Origin: Pseudomonas nitroreducens NBRC 12694
Lineage (GTDB): Bacteria > Pseudomonadota > Gammaproteobacteria > Pseudomonadales > Pseudomonadaceae
Direction: 5' to 3'
DNA: 64,000 nucleotides
Assembly (NCBI RefSeq): GCF_002091755.1
Contig: NZ_BDAI01000001.1
Span: 1,116,001 to 1,180,000 of the forward strand
The position numbers and the translations under genes were made by a program. The notes under the pieces are model-generated. The model had not been told where the DNA came from. It did no database searches and saw nothing but the letters and a program-made list of their open reading frames with translations. How positions within the stretch are numbered: position 1 is the first letter of the stretch; each line of letters starts with the position of its first letter. Shown here piece after piece: positions 10,951-20,022 of this stretch.

Positions 10951-11227
10951 GGGGTTTGCCTCTAGAAAGGGAGCGCGCAGGCGCCAGCTCGCCGGCCGGG
11001 CGGCAGCGAGCGGAGAATGGGATGGGCAGGAACGAACCGCCGGCGTGCGTAGGCGCCATGCGGTATAAGCCGCTCGGCGCGAAAGCCGTCGGCTTGGGAA
11101 ACAGGGAATTCACCTGAAGGATTCTCCGCCGCTCTCACCCGCGCGGCACTGACCAGTCGGGGCAGGCGGAGGACGGCAACGCGCGGCGCACATGGCCTGC
11201 GTCGACAGCGCCTCCCGCGATGCCATG
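10951..11227 (-). other. Leader between riboswitch and cobO, no gene seen
   Basis: About 277 bases of GC-rich sequence separate the B12 box from the cobO ATG. No TonB-dependent receptor or other convincing gene lies here, although riboswitch-linked clusters often start with one. Short open frames are present but lack family features. The region could hold the expression platform. Confidence 0.5.
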
Positions 11228-11434
11228 CGATGCAGCAGGCCGGTCTCCGGGCTTGCGAGTGGAAGCGCCTGGCGTTTCCGAAAGAACCGCGCCTTCCCAT
11301 GCCAGTGGCACAGTGGCGGATGCGGTTCGAAGCTCGCTTACCGTTGCGGGGGCAGCGCCGGAATGCTCGATTGCGCATCGAATTCACCGGCTTCCCTGTT
11401 TCACCCTCGACTTGCGCCTCGGGCACCTGTAGCA
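11228..11434 (-). promoter_or_regulatory. Cobalamin (AdoCbl) riboswitch controlling the cob operon
   Basis: Read on the minus strand, the element contains the conserved blocks of the cobalamin riboswitch in order: GGTGCCCGAGG near 11427, GGGAAGCCGGTGAA near 11400, GCTGCCCCCGCAACGGTAA near 11350, and the B12 box AGCCCGGAGACCGGCC near 11240-11256. Spacing and order match the family. It lies 5' of cobO in the sense orientation, so adenosylcobalamin should repress the operon. Confidence 0.95.
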
Positions 11435-11576
11435 GGCGCGCAGCTTAGTGGCTGGCGGGCTGGGGCGTCAATTGAACAGACTGTCGCCGGGGGCCCGCCC
11501 GTCGAACCGCCGAGGCTCTATAAAGGGTCACACAAGTCAAGTGGTCAGGCCGCTCAACTTCGCTAGAATGCGAATC

Positions 11577-12722
11577 ATGACGACGACTGCCCAACCCGGC
11601 CAGCTTCAGCTCGACACCTCCGCGACCCCGTCCCTGATGCACATCAGCGGCGACTGGACACTCGCGCACTTCGCCTCGCTGCAAGCCCAGGTCGCCGCCC
11701 AGCGCAGCGCCGAGTCCCCCGCGGAGCTGGATTTCGCCGGCCTTGGCGCGCTGGATACCGCCGGCGCCGCGCTGCTCGCCGAGATCATCGGCGGCGCGCG
11801 CATGAGCCAGCTCGACCAGATCGCCCGCAACCTCCCCGCCGAACGCCAGGCGCTGCTGCGCACGGTGGGCAGCGCGATCACCCAGTGCCGGCTGGACGAG
11901 AAAGGCCCGGCACCGGGCAACGCACTGGCCGACGTACTGGAGCGCATCGGCGTCGCCACCCTGACGTTCAAGGACCACCTGATCGGCGTGCTGGGCTTCA
12001 TCGGCCTGACCCTGCAAACCCTGGTGCGCAACCTGTTCCGGCCGCGTCGCTGGCGGTTGACCTCGCTGACCGCGCACATGGAGGAAACCGGCCTGGACGC
12101 CGTGCCCATCGTCGCCCTGCTCACCTTCATGGTCGGCGCGGTGGTGGCCTTCCTCGGCGCCACGGTGCTGCAGAAATTCGGCGCGGCGATCTACACGGTC
12201 GACCTGGTGGGCTTCTCCTTCCTGCGTGAATTCGGCGTGCTGCTCACCGCAATCCTGCTGGCCGGCCGTACCGCCAGCGCCTTCACCGCACAGATCGGCT
12301 CGATGAAGGCCAACCAGGAGATCGACGCCATCCAGGCCCTGGGCCTCGACCCCGTGGAGTTGCTGGTGCTGCCGCGCGTGCTGGCGCTGCTGCTGACCCT
12401 GCCGATGCTGACCTTCCTGGCGATGCTCTCCGGCATCTTCGGCGGCGGCGTGGTCTGCGCCCTGAGCCTGGACATCTCGCCGCGCATGTTCCTCTACATG
12501 CTGCAGAACGACATTGCCGTGCAGCACTTCCTGGTCGGCATCGTCAAAGCCCCGGTGTTCGCCTTCATCATCGCCGTGATCGGCTGCCTGGAAGGCTTCC
12601 GCGTCAGCGGCAGCGCACAGTCGGTGGGCGAGCACACGACTTCCAGCGTGGTCCAGTCGATCTTCGTGGTGATCCTGCTGGATGCGATGTTTGCGCTGTT
12701 CTTCATGGAGATGGGCTGGTGA
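11577..12722 (+). CDS. MlaE-family lipid ABC transporter permease with N-terminal STAS-like domain
   Basis: Inner-membrane permease of an Mla/MCE-type phospholipid transporter. Of 381 aa, residues 1-100 resemble a STAS domain (LDFAGLGALDTAGAALLAEI near 55-74), a fusion version of what is a separate MlaB subunit in the E. coli system. The rest is a MlaE domain with the motif GRTASAFTAQIGSMKANQEIDA near 240-262 and several helices. The ATG at 11577 is chosen because an RBS-less longer frame upstream reads poorly; ATG at 11568 is a near alternative. It heads a four-gene operon, overlapping the ATPase by ATGA, and is transcribed divergently from the riboswitch. Confidence 0.9.
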   Translation: MTTTAQPGQLQLDTSATPSLMHISGDWTLAHFASLQAQVAAQRSAESPAELDFAGLGALDTAGAALLAEIIGGARMSQLDQIARNLPAERQALLRTVGSAITQCRLDEKGPAPGNALADVLERIGVATLTFKDHLIGVLGFIGLTLQTLVRNLFRPRRWRLTSLTAHMEETGLDAVPIVALLTFMVGAVVAFLGATVLQKFGAAIYTVDLVGFSFLREFGVLLTAILLAGRTASAFTAQIGSMKANQEIDAIQALGLDPVELLVLPRVLALLLTLPMLTFLAMLSGIFGGGVVCALSLDISPRMFLYMLQNDIAVQHFLVGIVKAPVFAFIIAVIGCLEGFRVSGSAQSVGEHTTSSVVQSIFVVILLDAMFALFFMEMGW

Positions 12723-13504
12723 GCGAACCGATCATCGTCGTCCGCGACCTGGCCAACCGCTTCGGCACCCACGCCGTGCACGAGCATCTCGACCTCGATG
12801 TGATGAAGGGCGAAATCCTTGGCGTAGTCGGCGGCTCGGGCACCGGCAAGTCGGTGCTGCTGCGCAGCATAATCGGCCTGCGCCAGCCCAGCGAAGGCAG
12901 CGTCCACGTGTTCGGGCAGAACCTGCCGGCGCTGCCGCCGCTGGAGCGCTCGAAGCTCGAACGGCGCTTTGGCGTGCTGTTCCAGAATGGTGCGCTGTTC
13001 TCCTCGCTGACCGTGAGCGAGAACATCTGCCTGCCACTGATCGAGCACGCCGGCCTGTCGCGCAGCGACGCCGAGTTCATGGCCAAGGTGAAGATTTCCC
13101 TCGCCGGCCTGCCGCCGGATGCAGGGGCCAAGTATCCGGCCGAACTGTCCGGCGGGATGGTCAAGCGCGCCGCGCTGGCCCGCGCCCTGGCGCTGGACCC
13201 GGACATCCTGTTCCTCGACGAGCCCACCGCCGGCCTCGACCCCATCGGCGCGGCGGCCTTCGACCAACTCATCCTGACCCTGCGCGACGCCTTCGGTCTC
13301 ACCGTGTTCCTGGTCACTCACGACCTGGACACCCTCTACACCATCTGCGACCGCGTCGCCGTGCTCTCGCAGAAGCGGGTGCTGGTGGTCGGGCCGCTGG
13401 ACCAGGTCGCCCAGACCGACGACGCCTGGGTACAGGATTATTTCCACGGCCCACGCGGCCGTGCCGCGCTGCAGGCCACCGAACACCTGCGGGAGGAAAG
13501 CTGA
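12719..13504 (+). CDS. MlaF-like ABC transporter ATP-binding protein
   Basis: Cytoplasmic ATPase of the lipid transporter. Length 261 aa. Walker A is GGSGTGKSVLLRS (near 38-50), signature ELSGGMVKRAALARAL (near 142-157) and Walker B LFLDEPTAGLDPIGA (near 163-177). The substitution of Q by M/V in the signature (SGGMxKR) is typical of MlaF relatives. It overlaps the permease by 4 bases and abuts the MCE gene (TGAATG). Confidence 0.93.
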   Translation: MSEPIIVVRDLANRFGTHAVHEHLDLDVMKGEILGVVGGSGTGKSVLLRSIIGLRQPSEGSVHVFGQNLPALPPLERSKLERRFGVLFQNGALFSSLTVSENICLPLIEHAGLSRSDAEFMAKVKISLAGLPPDAGAKYPAELSGGMVKRAALARALALDPDILFLDEPTAGLDPIGAAAFDQLILTLRDAFGLTVFLVTHDLDTLYTICDRVAVLSQKRVLVVGPLDQVAQTDDAWVQDYFHGPRGRAALQATEHLREES

Positions 13505-14443
13505 ATGGAAACCCGTGCCCATCACGTACTGATCGGCCTGTTCACTCTGGTCGTGTCGATCGGCGCGCTGCTCTTCGCGCTCTGGCTGGCGCAATCGAGC
13601 AACGACCAGCGCTACAAGATCTACGACGTGATCTTCAGCGAGGCGGTGACCGGCCTGTCCGAAGGCGGCACCGTGCAGTACAGCGGCATCCGCGTCGGCG
13701 ACGTGGTCTCCCTGCGCCTGGACCCGAACGACCCGCGCAAGGTCCGCGCGCGCATCCGCGTCTACGACAGCACGCCAATCCGCGAGGATACGCGCGCCAA
13801 GCTGGCCCTCACCGGCGTCACCGGCCAGGCCATCATCCAGCTCTCCAGCGCCGGCCAGGACAGCCCGCCACTGGAAGCCAAGGATGGCGGAATCCCGGTG
13901 ATCAAGACCATCCCGTCGCCTTTCGCCAAGCTGCTCGCCAACGGCGAGGACATCGCCACCAACATCAACAACCTGATCAACAACGTGAACCGCATGTTCT
14001 CCCAGGAGAACGTCGACCGCATCAGCCGCACCCTGGACCACATCGACCAGGCGACCGGCGTGGTCGCCGAACAGCGCGACGACATCCGGCGGACCTTCAA
14101 GGAACTGGCCACCGCCAGCGAGCAGGCGCGCATTACCCTGGCCAATGCCAGCCAGCTGCTCGACCGCGCGAACCAGACCCTGGGCGGCAAGGGCCAGACG
14201 ATTCTCGACGACACCCAGAAAACCCTCGCCTCCCTGCGCACCAGCAGCGAACGGGTGGAGCAACTGCTGAACAGCAACTACGACTCGGTGAACGGCGGCC
14301 TCAACGGCCTGGGCGAAATCGGCCCGGCGATCCGCGAACTGCGCTCCACCCTGGAAGACCTGCGCGGCGTCACCCGCCGCCTGCAGGAGAATCCCACCGG
14401 CTACCTGCTCGGCCGCGAACGCAACAAGGAGTTCCAGCCATGA
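13505..14443 (+). CDS. MlaD-family MCE domain protein
   Basis: Periplasmic lipid-binding subunit anchored by one N-terminal membrane helix (residues 8-28). The MCE domain spans roughly 40-120 (GLSEGGTVQYSGIRVGDVV... and ITGQAIIQLS-like segment). Residues 130-300 are polar and heptad-rich, consistent with the long helical region of MCE proteins. Length 312 aa. It directly follows the ATPase and overlaps the next lipoprotein gene by ATGA. Confidence 0.92.
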   Translation: METRAHHVLIGLFTLVVSIGALLFALWLAQSSNDQRYKIYDVIFSEAVTGLSEGGTVQYSGIRVGDVVSLRLDPNDPRKVRARIRVYDSTPIREDTRAKLALTGVTGQAIIQLSSAGQDSPPLEAKDGGIPVIKTIPSPFAKLLANGEDIATNINNLINNVNRMFSQENVDRISRTLDHIDQATGVVAEQRDDIRRTFKELATASEQARITLANASQLLDRANQTLGGKGQTILDDTQKTLASLRTSSERVEQLLNSNYDSVNGGLNGLGEIGPAIRELRSTLEDLRGVTRRLQENPTGYLLGRERNKEFQP

Positions 14444-15066
14444 CCGCCCTTCCCCGCCTGCTCGCCGCCGCCCTGGTCAGCCTGTTGGGCGCCTGCTCGA
14501 TCCTCCCGGAAGCGGAAAGCCCGGACTTCTACCTGCTGCCGGCCACCCAGCAACCCGTGCGCGGCAGCACGGCGGTAAACTGGTCGCTGCGGGTCAGCGC
14601 GCCTACCGCCAGCCTGGTGCTGGACAGCAACCGCATCGCCGTGGTCCCGCAGGGCAACCAGTTGAGCAGCTACCAGGGCGCACGCTGGAGCAACCGCGCG
14701 CCGGGCCTGCTGCGTGATCGCCTGCTCGACGCCTTCACCGCCAACGGCAGCATCCGCGCCCTGAGCAGCGACGAAGCCAGCCTGCAGGCCGACCTCGACC
14801 TGACCGGCGAACTGCGCGCCTTCCAGAGCGAGTACCAGAACGGCAAGCCAGTGATCCACATCCGCTACGATGCCCGCCTGGTGCGCACCCTCGACCAGCG
14901 CATCGTCGCCTCGCGCAGCTTCGAGGTCAGCCAGCCAGTGGACGGCAAGCAGGTGCCCGAAGTGGTCAGCGCCTTCGGCAAGGCCGCCGATCAGCTTTCC
15001 GCGCAGGTCGTGGAGTGGACGTTGCAGCAGGGACAGCAGCAGAAGTTCACACCGCCAGCCCCATGA
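14440..15066 (+). CDS. PqiC/ABC-type auxiliary lipoprotein of the MCE transporter
   Basis: 208-aa lipoprotein with signal MTALPRLLAAALVSLLGAC and lipobox LLGAC, then SPDFYLLPA, the typical opening of the ABC-type transport auxiliary (PqiC-like) domain. The closing part VVSAFGKAADQLSAQVVEW is also family-like. It is the last gene of the operon and is expected in the outer membrane as partner of the MCE protein. The start overlaps the MCE stop by ATGA. Confidence 0.88.
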   Translation: MTALPRLLAAALVSLLGACSILPEAESPDFYLLPATQQPVRGSTAVNWSLRVSAPTASLVLDSNRIAVVPQGNQLSSYQGARWSNRAPGLLRDRLLDAFTANGSIRALSSDEASLQADLDLTGELRAFQSEYQNGKPVIHIRYDARLVRTLDQRIVASRSFEVSQPVDGKQVPEVVSAFGKAADQLSAQVVEWTLQQGQQQKFTPPAP

Positions 15067-15072
15067 GAGGAC

Positions 15073-15324
15073 TCAGCGACAGTGGTAAGGGCTTTCGCCC
15101 TCCAGCTCCTGGTCCGTCTCCACGTCCTTGATGGTGACGATGGCCTTCGGATAGACCGAGCACAGTGAGTTGCGCACGGTGTAGATGCCGCTGCCATGGG
15201 CGAGGAACTTGCCATTGCTCAAGGCCTTGCCGGACTCGTCATGGGCGCTGACTTCGTAGTTGCCGGTCATGGTGATGCAGCCGGCGAGCGCCAGCAGGGA
15301 AAGGATAGGAACGAGGACTTTCAT
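15073..15324 (-). CDS. Small lipoprotein, unknown function
   Basis: 83 aa. The start MKVLVPILSLLALAGC gives a clean lipoprotein signal with lipobox LAGC. The mature part is short with two further Cys (NSLCSVYP and the C-terminal YHCR), which may form a disulfide. Convergent with the MCE operon, with only 6 bases between stops. A longer frame upstream lacks a signal peptide, so ATG 15324 is preferred. I do not recognise the family. Confidence 0.7.
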   Translation of the reverse strand: MKVLVPILSLLALAGCITMTGNYEVSAHDESGKALSNGKFLAHGSGIYTVRNSLCSVYPKAIVTIKDVETDQELEGESPYHCR

Positions 15325-15524
15325 GGATTCTCCTTGGACGCGAGGCGCTCCTTCAACCAGGTTGCAGGACCGCGCGAGTGTCAATCCGTGACGGGTTCGC
15401 GAAAGCGGGAAATGGCCAGCCAGCATGGCAGGGCCGCTGCGGATACGACCGACGCCGGTTGCCGCAGTTCAGCCAGCGCCCCCGCAAGAGTGCTGGCTGA
15501 AGGTATTTCTGACGAGAGGCTGCC

Positions 15525-15731
15525 TCAGCGCTTGCCCATCGAGCGACGCGAGCCGCGCGGGTGCGGCGGGCGATACTCAGCCTTGTCGTGCGCCTTGCGG
15601 TGCTGGTAGGCGGAAGCGGCCTGCTTCTGCGCAGCAAGCGCAGCCTTGGCCAATTCTGCCAGGGAGAGCGAAGGTTGTTCCTGGGTGTTGTCCGCGTTTT
15701 CGTCGCGCGGCGGCTGCTGGGAGGACGTCAT
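15525..15731 (-). CDS. Small hydrophilic protein, unknown
   Basis: 68 aa, rich in Gln, Ala and basic residues (SLSLAELAKAALAAQKQAA then a basic tail HPRGSRRSMGKR). Start MTSSQQPPRDENADN at 15731 is preferred over the longer frame. No membrane segment or known domain is seen. The basic C-terminus suggests nucleic-acid contact, but that is only inference. Confidence 0.55.
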   Translation of the reverse strand: MTSSQQPPRDENADNTQEQPSLSLAELAKAALAAQKQAASAYQHRKAHDKAEYRPPHPRGSRRSMGKR

Positions 15732-15851
15732 GGGGTAACCGGATAGAAAGAGTTTGACCGGCGCACATGATAGCCGAAGCACAGGCTTCCCGGCTGCAGT
15801 CCGCTCGGAGGAATCTCGCGAGCGGCAAGGCGTGGTCTGGCGAATTGTCCG

Positions 15852-16286
15852 TCAGCTCGGCGGGAAGAGAGTTCCCGGACGGTTTACATACTCTGTCGCT
15901 TCCCGCTCGGTGAGCACCCATATCTGGCTGATGCGACTGTCCAGGCCGACCTTGATGCCGACGAATTTTCCGGTGATGTTGGGTAACAGGCCGTAAACCA
16001 TGAATCGGTTGTTCTCATCACGGATACGCACCGAAACGGACAATGGATAGCTGACGGTCCTCTTGTACAGCCCCAGCGTCATGACCCGGCGCAGCAGACT
16101 CGGTTTCGGTCGCTTCAAGGTGATCACCGGATACACCGCACTGTCGACGAAGCCCACCATCATCCCCGAGGGAATCACCCGGTCGGCCAGTGCCGGGCTG
16201 CTCAGCCCCAGCATCAGGGCCAGTGCGCCGAGCAACCGGAGTGTCCAGCGTTGCAACGAAGCGCATGAAGGTACTGCTGAAGTCAT
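15852..16286 (-). CDS. Secreted/periplasmic protein, unknown
   Basis: 144 aa from the ATG at 16286. The signal peptide is WTLRLLGALALMLGLSSPALA followed by DRVIPSG. The mature part is mixed beta-like (VYPVITLKRPKP, RYVSV-type strands) with no motif I recognise. A longer upstream frame has no coding character. It is transcribed divergently from dcyD. Confidence 0.65.
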   Translation of the reverse strand: MTSAVPSCASLQRWTLRLLGALALMLGLSSPALADRVIPSGMMVGFVDSAVYPVITLKRPKPSLLRRVMTLGLYKRTVSYPLSVSVRIRDENNRFMVYGLLPNITGKFVGIKVGLDSRISQIWVLTEREATEYVNRPGTLFPPS

Positions 16287-16539
16287 CGGATTTCCCGCCC
16301 TGGTTTTCCTGTTTTCGTTATCGCCCGGTTGAAGACTCCGGATCTGAGCGTGGAGCGTAGCGGTTCGCCGAGCCGCTGTCCGCACATTGATTCACAGCCT
16401 CCGGAGATTCCCATGGCGAGATGGCGGATCGTCACGCGACATTCCCGTGCAGCCCGGCGTCAAGCGGCCGCTCGGCACATTGCGAGAGGACTTGCCGCGC
16501 TCTATCGTGACGAATCCGCTGCCATACCGAGAATCCTTC

Positions 16540-17541
16540 ATGAGCGCCCTTCGCGAAGCCCTCGCCCGCTTTCCCCGCCTCGACCTGGCCGGCGGCCCGA
16601 CGCCGCTGGACAAGCTGGAACGGCTGTCCACTTCCCTGGGCCGCGATCTGTATGTGAAACGCGACGACACCACACCCTTCGCCCTGGGCGGCAACAAGGT
16701 GCGCAAGCTCGAATTCCTCGCCGCCGATGCGCTTAAGGTCGGCGCCGATACGCTGGTCACCGCTGGCGCGATCCAGTCCAACCATGTGCGCCAGACCGCC
16801 GCCGCCGCGGCGAAGCTCGGCCTGCGCTGCGTGGCGTTGCTGGAAAACCCCATCGGCACCGAGGATCGCAATTACCTGAGCAACGGCAACCGCCTGCTGC
16901 TGGACCTGTTCGGCACCGACATCGAACTCGTGCCCAACCTCGATAGCGCGGACGAGCGGCTGGCACAAACCGGTGAACGCCTGCTCAGCGAGGGTCGCAA
17001 GCCTTACATCGTACCCATTGGCGGCTCCAACGCGCTGGGCGCCCTGGGCTACGTACGCGCCGGGCTGGAGCTGGCCGAGCAGGTTCGGGCCAGCGGCCAG
17101 GAGTTCTCCGCCGTGGTACTCGCCTCGGGAAGCGCCGGTACCCATGCCGGCCTTGCGATCGCACTGGCCGATGTGCTGCCGCAGCTGGACGTGATCGGCG
17201 TGACCGTTTCGCGCACCGATGCGGCACAGAGGCCAAAGGTGGAAGGACTGGTTGAGCGCACGCTGCAACTGCTCGGCCACGAAGCGCAGGCGGTGCCGAA
17301 CGTACATTTGTGGGACCAGTACTTTGGCCCGCGCTACGGCGAAGCCAATGCCGGGACGCTCGATGCGATCCGCCTGCTGGCAAGCCAGGAAGGCCTGCTG
17401 CTGGACCCTGTCTACACCGGCAAGGCCATGGCGGGATTGCTCGACGGCATCCGCCAGGATCGCTTCGTAAAACCCGGACCTATCCTGTTCCTGCACACCG
17501 GCGGGTCGCCGGCCTTGTTCGCCTATCATTCGTCGACCTGA
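16540..17541 (+). CDS. dcyD: D-cysteine desulfhydrase
   Basis: PLP enzyme degrading D-cysteine to pyruvate, ammonia and sulfide. The product is 333 aa. KRDDTTPFALGGNKVRKLEF near residues 40-60 contains the PLP lysine (in GGNKVRK), GAIQSNHVRQTAA near 80-92 is the ACC-deaminase/DcyD signature, and LHTGG near the C-terminus binds the cofactor phosphate. The ATG at 16540 gives the standard N-terminus; the upstream extension reads as non-coding. It precedes a cystine transporter, the same linkage as in enterobacterial dcyD-fliY-yecSC. Confidence 0.92.
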   Translation: MSALREALARFPRLDLAGGPTPLDKLERLSTSLGRDLYVKRDDTTPFALGGNKVRKLEFLAADALKVGADTLVTAGAIQSNHVRQTAAAAAKLGLRCVALLENPIGTEDRNYLSNGNRLLLDLFGTDIELVPNLDSADERLAQTGERLLSEGRKPYIVPIGGSNALGALGYVRAGLELAEQVRASGQEFSAVVLASGSAGTHAGLAIALADVLPQLDVIGVTVSRTDAAQRPKVEGLVERTLQLLGHEAQAVPNVHLWDQYFGPRYGEANAGTLDAIRLLASQEGLLLDPVYTGKAMAGLLDGIRQDRFVKPGPILFLHTGGSPALFAYHSST

Positions 17542-17660
17542 CCTACATACCATCCAGAACTAGGCATGTAATTTTTTATTATTTTATTGCATAACGATTC
17601 TGCCCATATAGTCGCCACGCGTTGACTAACCTGCTTAAAACACCAAAAACGGGGACCACC

Positions 17661-18461
17661 ATGACCTTCTCCGCACTGCGACGTCATTTCCTGCTTGCCA
17701 GCCTGACCCTCACCCTCGGCGCCGGCCTCTTTGGCCAGGCCCAGGCCGCCGACGACCTGCTCGCCCAGATCAAGGAAAAAGGCCAGGTGCGCGTGGGCCT
17801 GGAAGGCACCTACCCGCCCTTCAGCTTCCAGGACGAAAACGGCAAGCTCGCCGGCTTCGAAGTGGACTTCTCCGAACTGATCGCCAAGGAGCTGGGCGTC
17901 ACCGCCAAGCTGCAGCCGACCAAATGGGACGGCATCCTCGCCGCGCTGGAATCCAAGCGCCTGGACCTGGTGATCAACCAGGTGACCATCTCCGAAGAGC
18001 GCAAGAAGAAGTACGACTTCTCCGAGGCGTACACCGTCTCCGGCATCCAGGCGCTGGTGCGCAAGGGTGACGAAGGCAAATACGACTCGCCGGAGAAACT
18101 CGCCGGCGTGAAAGTCGGCGTGGGCCTGGGCACCAACTACGAGCAATGGCTGCGCGAGCACGTGCCGCAAGCCGACGTCCGCACTTACGAAGACGACCCG
18201 ACCAAATTCCAGGACCTGCGCAGCGGCCGCATCGACGTGATCCTGGTGGACCGCCTGGCCGCCTTCGACATGGTCAACAAGACCAAGGGCGCCATGGCAC
18301 TGACCGGCGCTCCCTTCGCTCGTCAGGAAGCCGGCATCGCCCTGCGCAAGGGCAACCCGGAATTGCTCGCAGCGCTGAACAAGGCCATCGAGAAATTCCG
18401 CGCCGACGGTACGCTGAAGAAACTCTCGGAGAAATGGTTCCAGGCTGACGTCACCCAATGA
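17661..18461 (+). CDS. tcyJ: Cystine ABC transporter substrate-binding protein
   Basis: 266-aa periplasmic solute-binding protein (FliY/TcyJ type). A signal peptide ends at GQAQAADD. The bacterial family-3 binding motif is GLEGTYPPFSFQDENGKLAGFEVDF near 45-70, followed by DLVINQVTISEERKKKYDFS. The ATG at 17661 gives a normal signal peptide; an upstream in-frame start at 17622 adds only 13 residues. It starts about 120 bases after dcyD. An AT-rich segment just upstream (17570-17600) is a likely promoter. Confidence 0.92.
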   Translation: MTFSALRRHFLLASLTLTLGAGLFGQAQAADDLLAQIKEKGQVRVGLEGTYPPFSFQDENGKLAGFEVDFSELIAKELGVTAKLQPTKWDGILAALESKRLDLVINQVTISEERKKKYDFSEAYTVSGIQALVRKGDEGKYDSPEKLAGVKVGVGLGTNYEQWLREHVPQADVRTYEDDPTKFQDLRSGRIDVILVDRLAAFDMVNKTKGAMALTGAPFARQEAGIALRKGNPELLAALNKAIEKFRADGTLKKLSEKWFQADVTQ

Positions 18462-19132
18462 TCGAGGAAAGCCTGCAGCTTGCGCTGGATTCCGCGCCCT
18501 TCCTGCTCAAGGGCGCGATCTTCACAGTAGTCCTCAGCGTAGGCGGCATGTTCTTCGGACTGCTGCTCGGATTTGTACTGGCGCTGATGCGCCTGTACGG
18601 ATTCACTGCCGTGCGCTGGCTGGCACGCATCTACGTGTCGTTCTTCCGCGGCACGCCATTGCTGGTCCAGCTGTTCATGATCTATTACGGCCTGCCCCAG
18701 GCCGGCATCGAACTCGACCCTCTGCCGGCGGCGCTGATCGGCTTCTCGTTGAACATGGCCGCCTATGTCTGCGAAATCCTCCGCGCCGCCATCGGCTCCA
18801 TCGACAAGGGCCAATGGGAGGCCGCCGCCAGCATCGGCATGACCCGCGCCGAGACCCTGCGCCGGGTGATCCTGCCGCAGGCCGCGCGCACCGCCCTGCC
18901 GCCGCTGGGCAACAGCTTCATCTCGCTGGTCAAGGACACCGCCCTGGCCGCCACCATCCAGGTCCCTGAACTGTTCCGCCAGGCCCAGTTGATCACCGCG
19001 CGCACCTTCGAAGTCTTCACCATGTACCTCGCCGCCGCACTGATCTACTGGATCCTCGCCAGCATCCTGTCGCACCTGCAGAACCGCCTGGAAGACCGGG
19101 TCAACCGCCACGACCGGGAGCAAGACGCATGA
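18458..19132 (+). CDS. tcyL: Cystine ABC transporter permease
   Basis: 224-aa inner-membrane permease of the polar amino acid family (YecS/TcyL). It has about five helices; YVSFFRGTPLLVQLFMIYYGLP near 55-77 and the EAAxxxGMT-type loop WEAAASIGMTRAETLRRVILPQA near 125-148 contact the ATPase. It overlaps tcyJ and tcyN by ATGA junctions. Confidence 0.93.
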   Translation: MIEESLQLALDSAPFLLKGAIFTVVLSVGGMFFGLLLGFVLALMRLYGFTAVRWLARIYVSFFRGTPLLVQLFMIYYGLPQAGIELDPLPAALIGFSLNMAAYVCEILRAAIGSIDKGQWEAAASIGMTRAETLRRVILPQAARTALPPLGNSFISLVKDTALAATIQVPELFRQAQLITARTFEVFTMYLAAALIYWILASILSHLQNRLEDRVNRHDREQDA

Positions 19133-19896
19133 TCGAAGTCCGCCAGCTGACCAAGCAGTTCCGCGGCCAGGAGGTGCTCAAGGGCATCGACCTGACCGTC
19201 CAGCCCGGCGAAGTGGTCGCGATCATCGGCCCCAGTGGCTCGGGCAAGACCACCCTGCTGCGCTGCCTGAACCTGCTGGAGGTGCCCAACGGCGGGACCA
19301 TCCAGGTCGGCGACATCCTCATTGACGCCTCGCGGCCGCTCAGCGGCCAGCAGGGGCTGATCCGCAAGCTGCGGCAGCACGTGGGTTTCGTCTTCCAGAA
19401 CTTCAACCTGTTTCCCCACCGCACCGCGCTGGAGAACGTGGTGGAAGGCCCGATCATCGTAAAGAAGGAACCGCGCGCCCAGGCCATCGAGCGCGCCCGC
19501 CAGTTACTGGCAAAGGTCGGACTGGCCGGCAAGGAAGACTCCTATCCCAAGCGCCTCTCCGGCGGGCAGCAGCAGCGCGTCGCCATCGCCCGCGCCCTGG
19601 CCATGCAGCCGGACGTGATTCTCTTCGACGAACCGACTTCGGCACTGGACCCGGAGCTGGTCGGAGAGGTCCTGGCGACCATCCGCGGCCTGGCCCAGGA
19701 AAAGCGCACCATGGTCATCGTCACCCATGAGATGAGCTTCGCCCGCGACGTCGCCAACCGGGCGATCTTCATCGACAAGGGCGTGATCGTCGAACAGGGC
19801 GATGCCAAAGCGCTGTTCGCCCACCCGAAGGAAGAGCGCACCCGCCAGTTCCTCAGCAAATTCCTCGATCAGGGCGACAGGCACGCTGCCGAATAG
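19129..19896 (+). CDS. tcyN: Cystine ABC transporter ATP-binding protein
   Basis: 255-aa ATPase (YecC/TcyN). Walker A IGPSGSGKTTLLRCLN near 34-49, signature RLSGGQQQRVAIARAL near 143-158, Walker B VILFDEPTSALDPELVG near 163-179, and the H-loop VTHEMSFARDVA. It is the last gene of the dcyD-tcyJLN group. Confidence 0.94.
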   Translation: MIEVRQLTKQFRGQEVLKGIDLTVQPGEVVAIIGPSGSGKTTLLRCLNLLEVPNGGTIQVGDILIDASRPLSGQQGLIRKLRQHVGFVFQNFNLFPHRTALENVVEGPIIVKKEPRAQAIERARQLLAKVGLAGKEDSYPKRLSGGQQQRVAIARALAMQPDVILFDEPTSALDPELVGEVLATIRGLAQEKRTMVIVTHEMSFARDVANRAIFIDKGVIVEQGDAKALFAHPKEERTRQFLSKFLDQGDRHAAE

Positions 19897-20022
19897 AATC
19901 GAATTAATCGATCTATATCTGCCGATATTTGCGCTTTTTTATCGATCATCTGCGAGAGAAGATAGTCCCATGAACCGCGCGGACTGGCCCACCGGCCAGC
20001 CGCGCCCCACGAGGACTAAGTC

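Noticed and set aside
12682..15066. 794-codon plus-strand frame spanning the MCE operon
   Set aside because: Out of phase with the identified ATPase and MCE genes; only its last 209 codons (from 14440) are the real lipoprotein.
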